Below, piece by piece: positions 35,533 to 35,830 of a stretch of DNA of 35,830 bases (position 1 is its first letter; each line of letters begins with the position of its first letter). The stretch lies in IMG/VR virus record IMGVR_UViG_3300035698_022356, positions 1-35,830 of that record; one strand, given 5' to 3'. Made by a program: the position numbers and the translations under genes. Under the pieces are notes generated by a model that saw only the letters and a program-made list of their open reading frames with translations, did no database searches and was not told where the DNA came from. This DNA comes from a virus.

Positions 35533-35830
35533 ATGAGTGTAAAATTTGGAATAATTACAGATCCGCATCACACTGATCGCTTGAATACGCACTGGCCTAT
35601 TATATGGGATGGTGAATGGCGATTGTATGAGGATGCACTTACCCGAATCAGTAGGGCTTTAGATTGGTTTTATGCTCAAGGTATAAAACTTGTGCTTGTG
35701 CCAGGTGATTTGATTGATAGTGTTTTGGTAGCAAAAACTGCTAATACTCTACTGGAAGAATTTGTGGTAATATTAAATAACCATGACTATGTAACAAATG
35801 GTGGACGAGTTTTAGTTTGTTATGGTAACC
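35533..35830 (+). CDS. Calcineurin-like metallophosphoesterase, N-terminal part (continues at 1)
   Basis: Start of the gene that continues at 1-690 once the circle is closed at 35703/1. It begins MSVKFGIITDPHHTD, the D-x-H metal-binding motif on the first strand, and includes VPGDLIDS. Only 57 codons are unique to this end; the rest repeats the left terminus. The start is supported by being the first ATG before the DxH strand; no strong ribosome binding site is visible (GGTAAAAATAT). Confidence 0.9.
   Translation, partial: MSVKFGIITDPHHTDRLNTHWPIIWDGEWRLYEDALTRISRALDWFYAQGIKLVLVPGDLIDSVLVAKTANTLLEEFVVILNNHDYVTNGGRVLVCYGN
35704..35830. repeat. Terminal direct repeat, right copy
   Basis: Identical to 1-127. 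The position where linear assembly overlaps itself; count these bases once. Confidence 0.93.

Overview
The window is a complete circular or circularly permuted genome of a tailed phage. The first 127 bases are repeated exactly as the last 127 (1-127 = 35704-35830), so the unique length is 35,703 bp and the gene at the two edges is one gene cut by linearisation. All genes but one lie on the plus strand. Head genes point to a siphovirus-like virion: GpA-type terminase, lambda-like portal, Mu-type protease/scaffold and Mu gpT-like capsid protein. Tail genes include a tube protein, a chaperone with a probable -1 frameshift and a 533-residue tape measure.

The host is probably a planctomycete (inference). 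The fibre at 11144-12496 has the NW..S/T..P.tGD.avFD style of repeat common in planctomycetal proteins. The minus-strand gene at 12726-12920 is a MIKFNCPEC-type zinc ribbon of the kind abundant in that phylum. The intergenic DNA is full of dispersed simple repeats (CAGTTAT heptamers, AGAAGT units, AATAGTGAAT units, AACCACGAAGG units) that I associate with planctomycetes and a few other environmental groups.

Layout: 35533-690 metallophosphoesterase; 691-12496 tail, baseplate and fibre genes; 12504-12737 an attP-like site holding the 5' half of a tRNA-Leu(UAA) but with no integrase gene anywhere; 12726-14816 a control region with divergent promoters, a structured RNA and small HTH proteins; 15033-16524 a compact CRISPR module, made of a TnpB/Cas12-like protein with all RuvC catalytic positions replaced and an adjacent array of 6 repeats and 5 spacers; 16553-18803 small zinc protein, metallopeptidase and replication initiator with an internal origin candidate; 18867-20291 membrane/lysis candidates and CsrA; 20292-23962 small accessory genes with duplications; 23966-35051 packaging and head genes separated by repeat cassettes; 35232-35477 a small coiled-coil membrane protein.

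The most interesting system is the CRISPR module: an apparently nuclease-dead miniature Cas12/TnpB-like effector carried by a phage, with 36-nt repeats, uniform 30-nt spacers and no adaptation genes. It looks suited to binding and silencing rather than cutting. One spacer contains a perfect 7-bp dyad, as an operator or terminator would. Other points of note are a hairpin repeat element carried in frame inside both terminase subunits, a replication-origin-like island inside the initiator gene, an in-frame TGA in csrA, and a pseudoknot-capable RNA.
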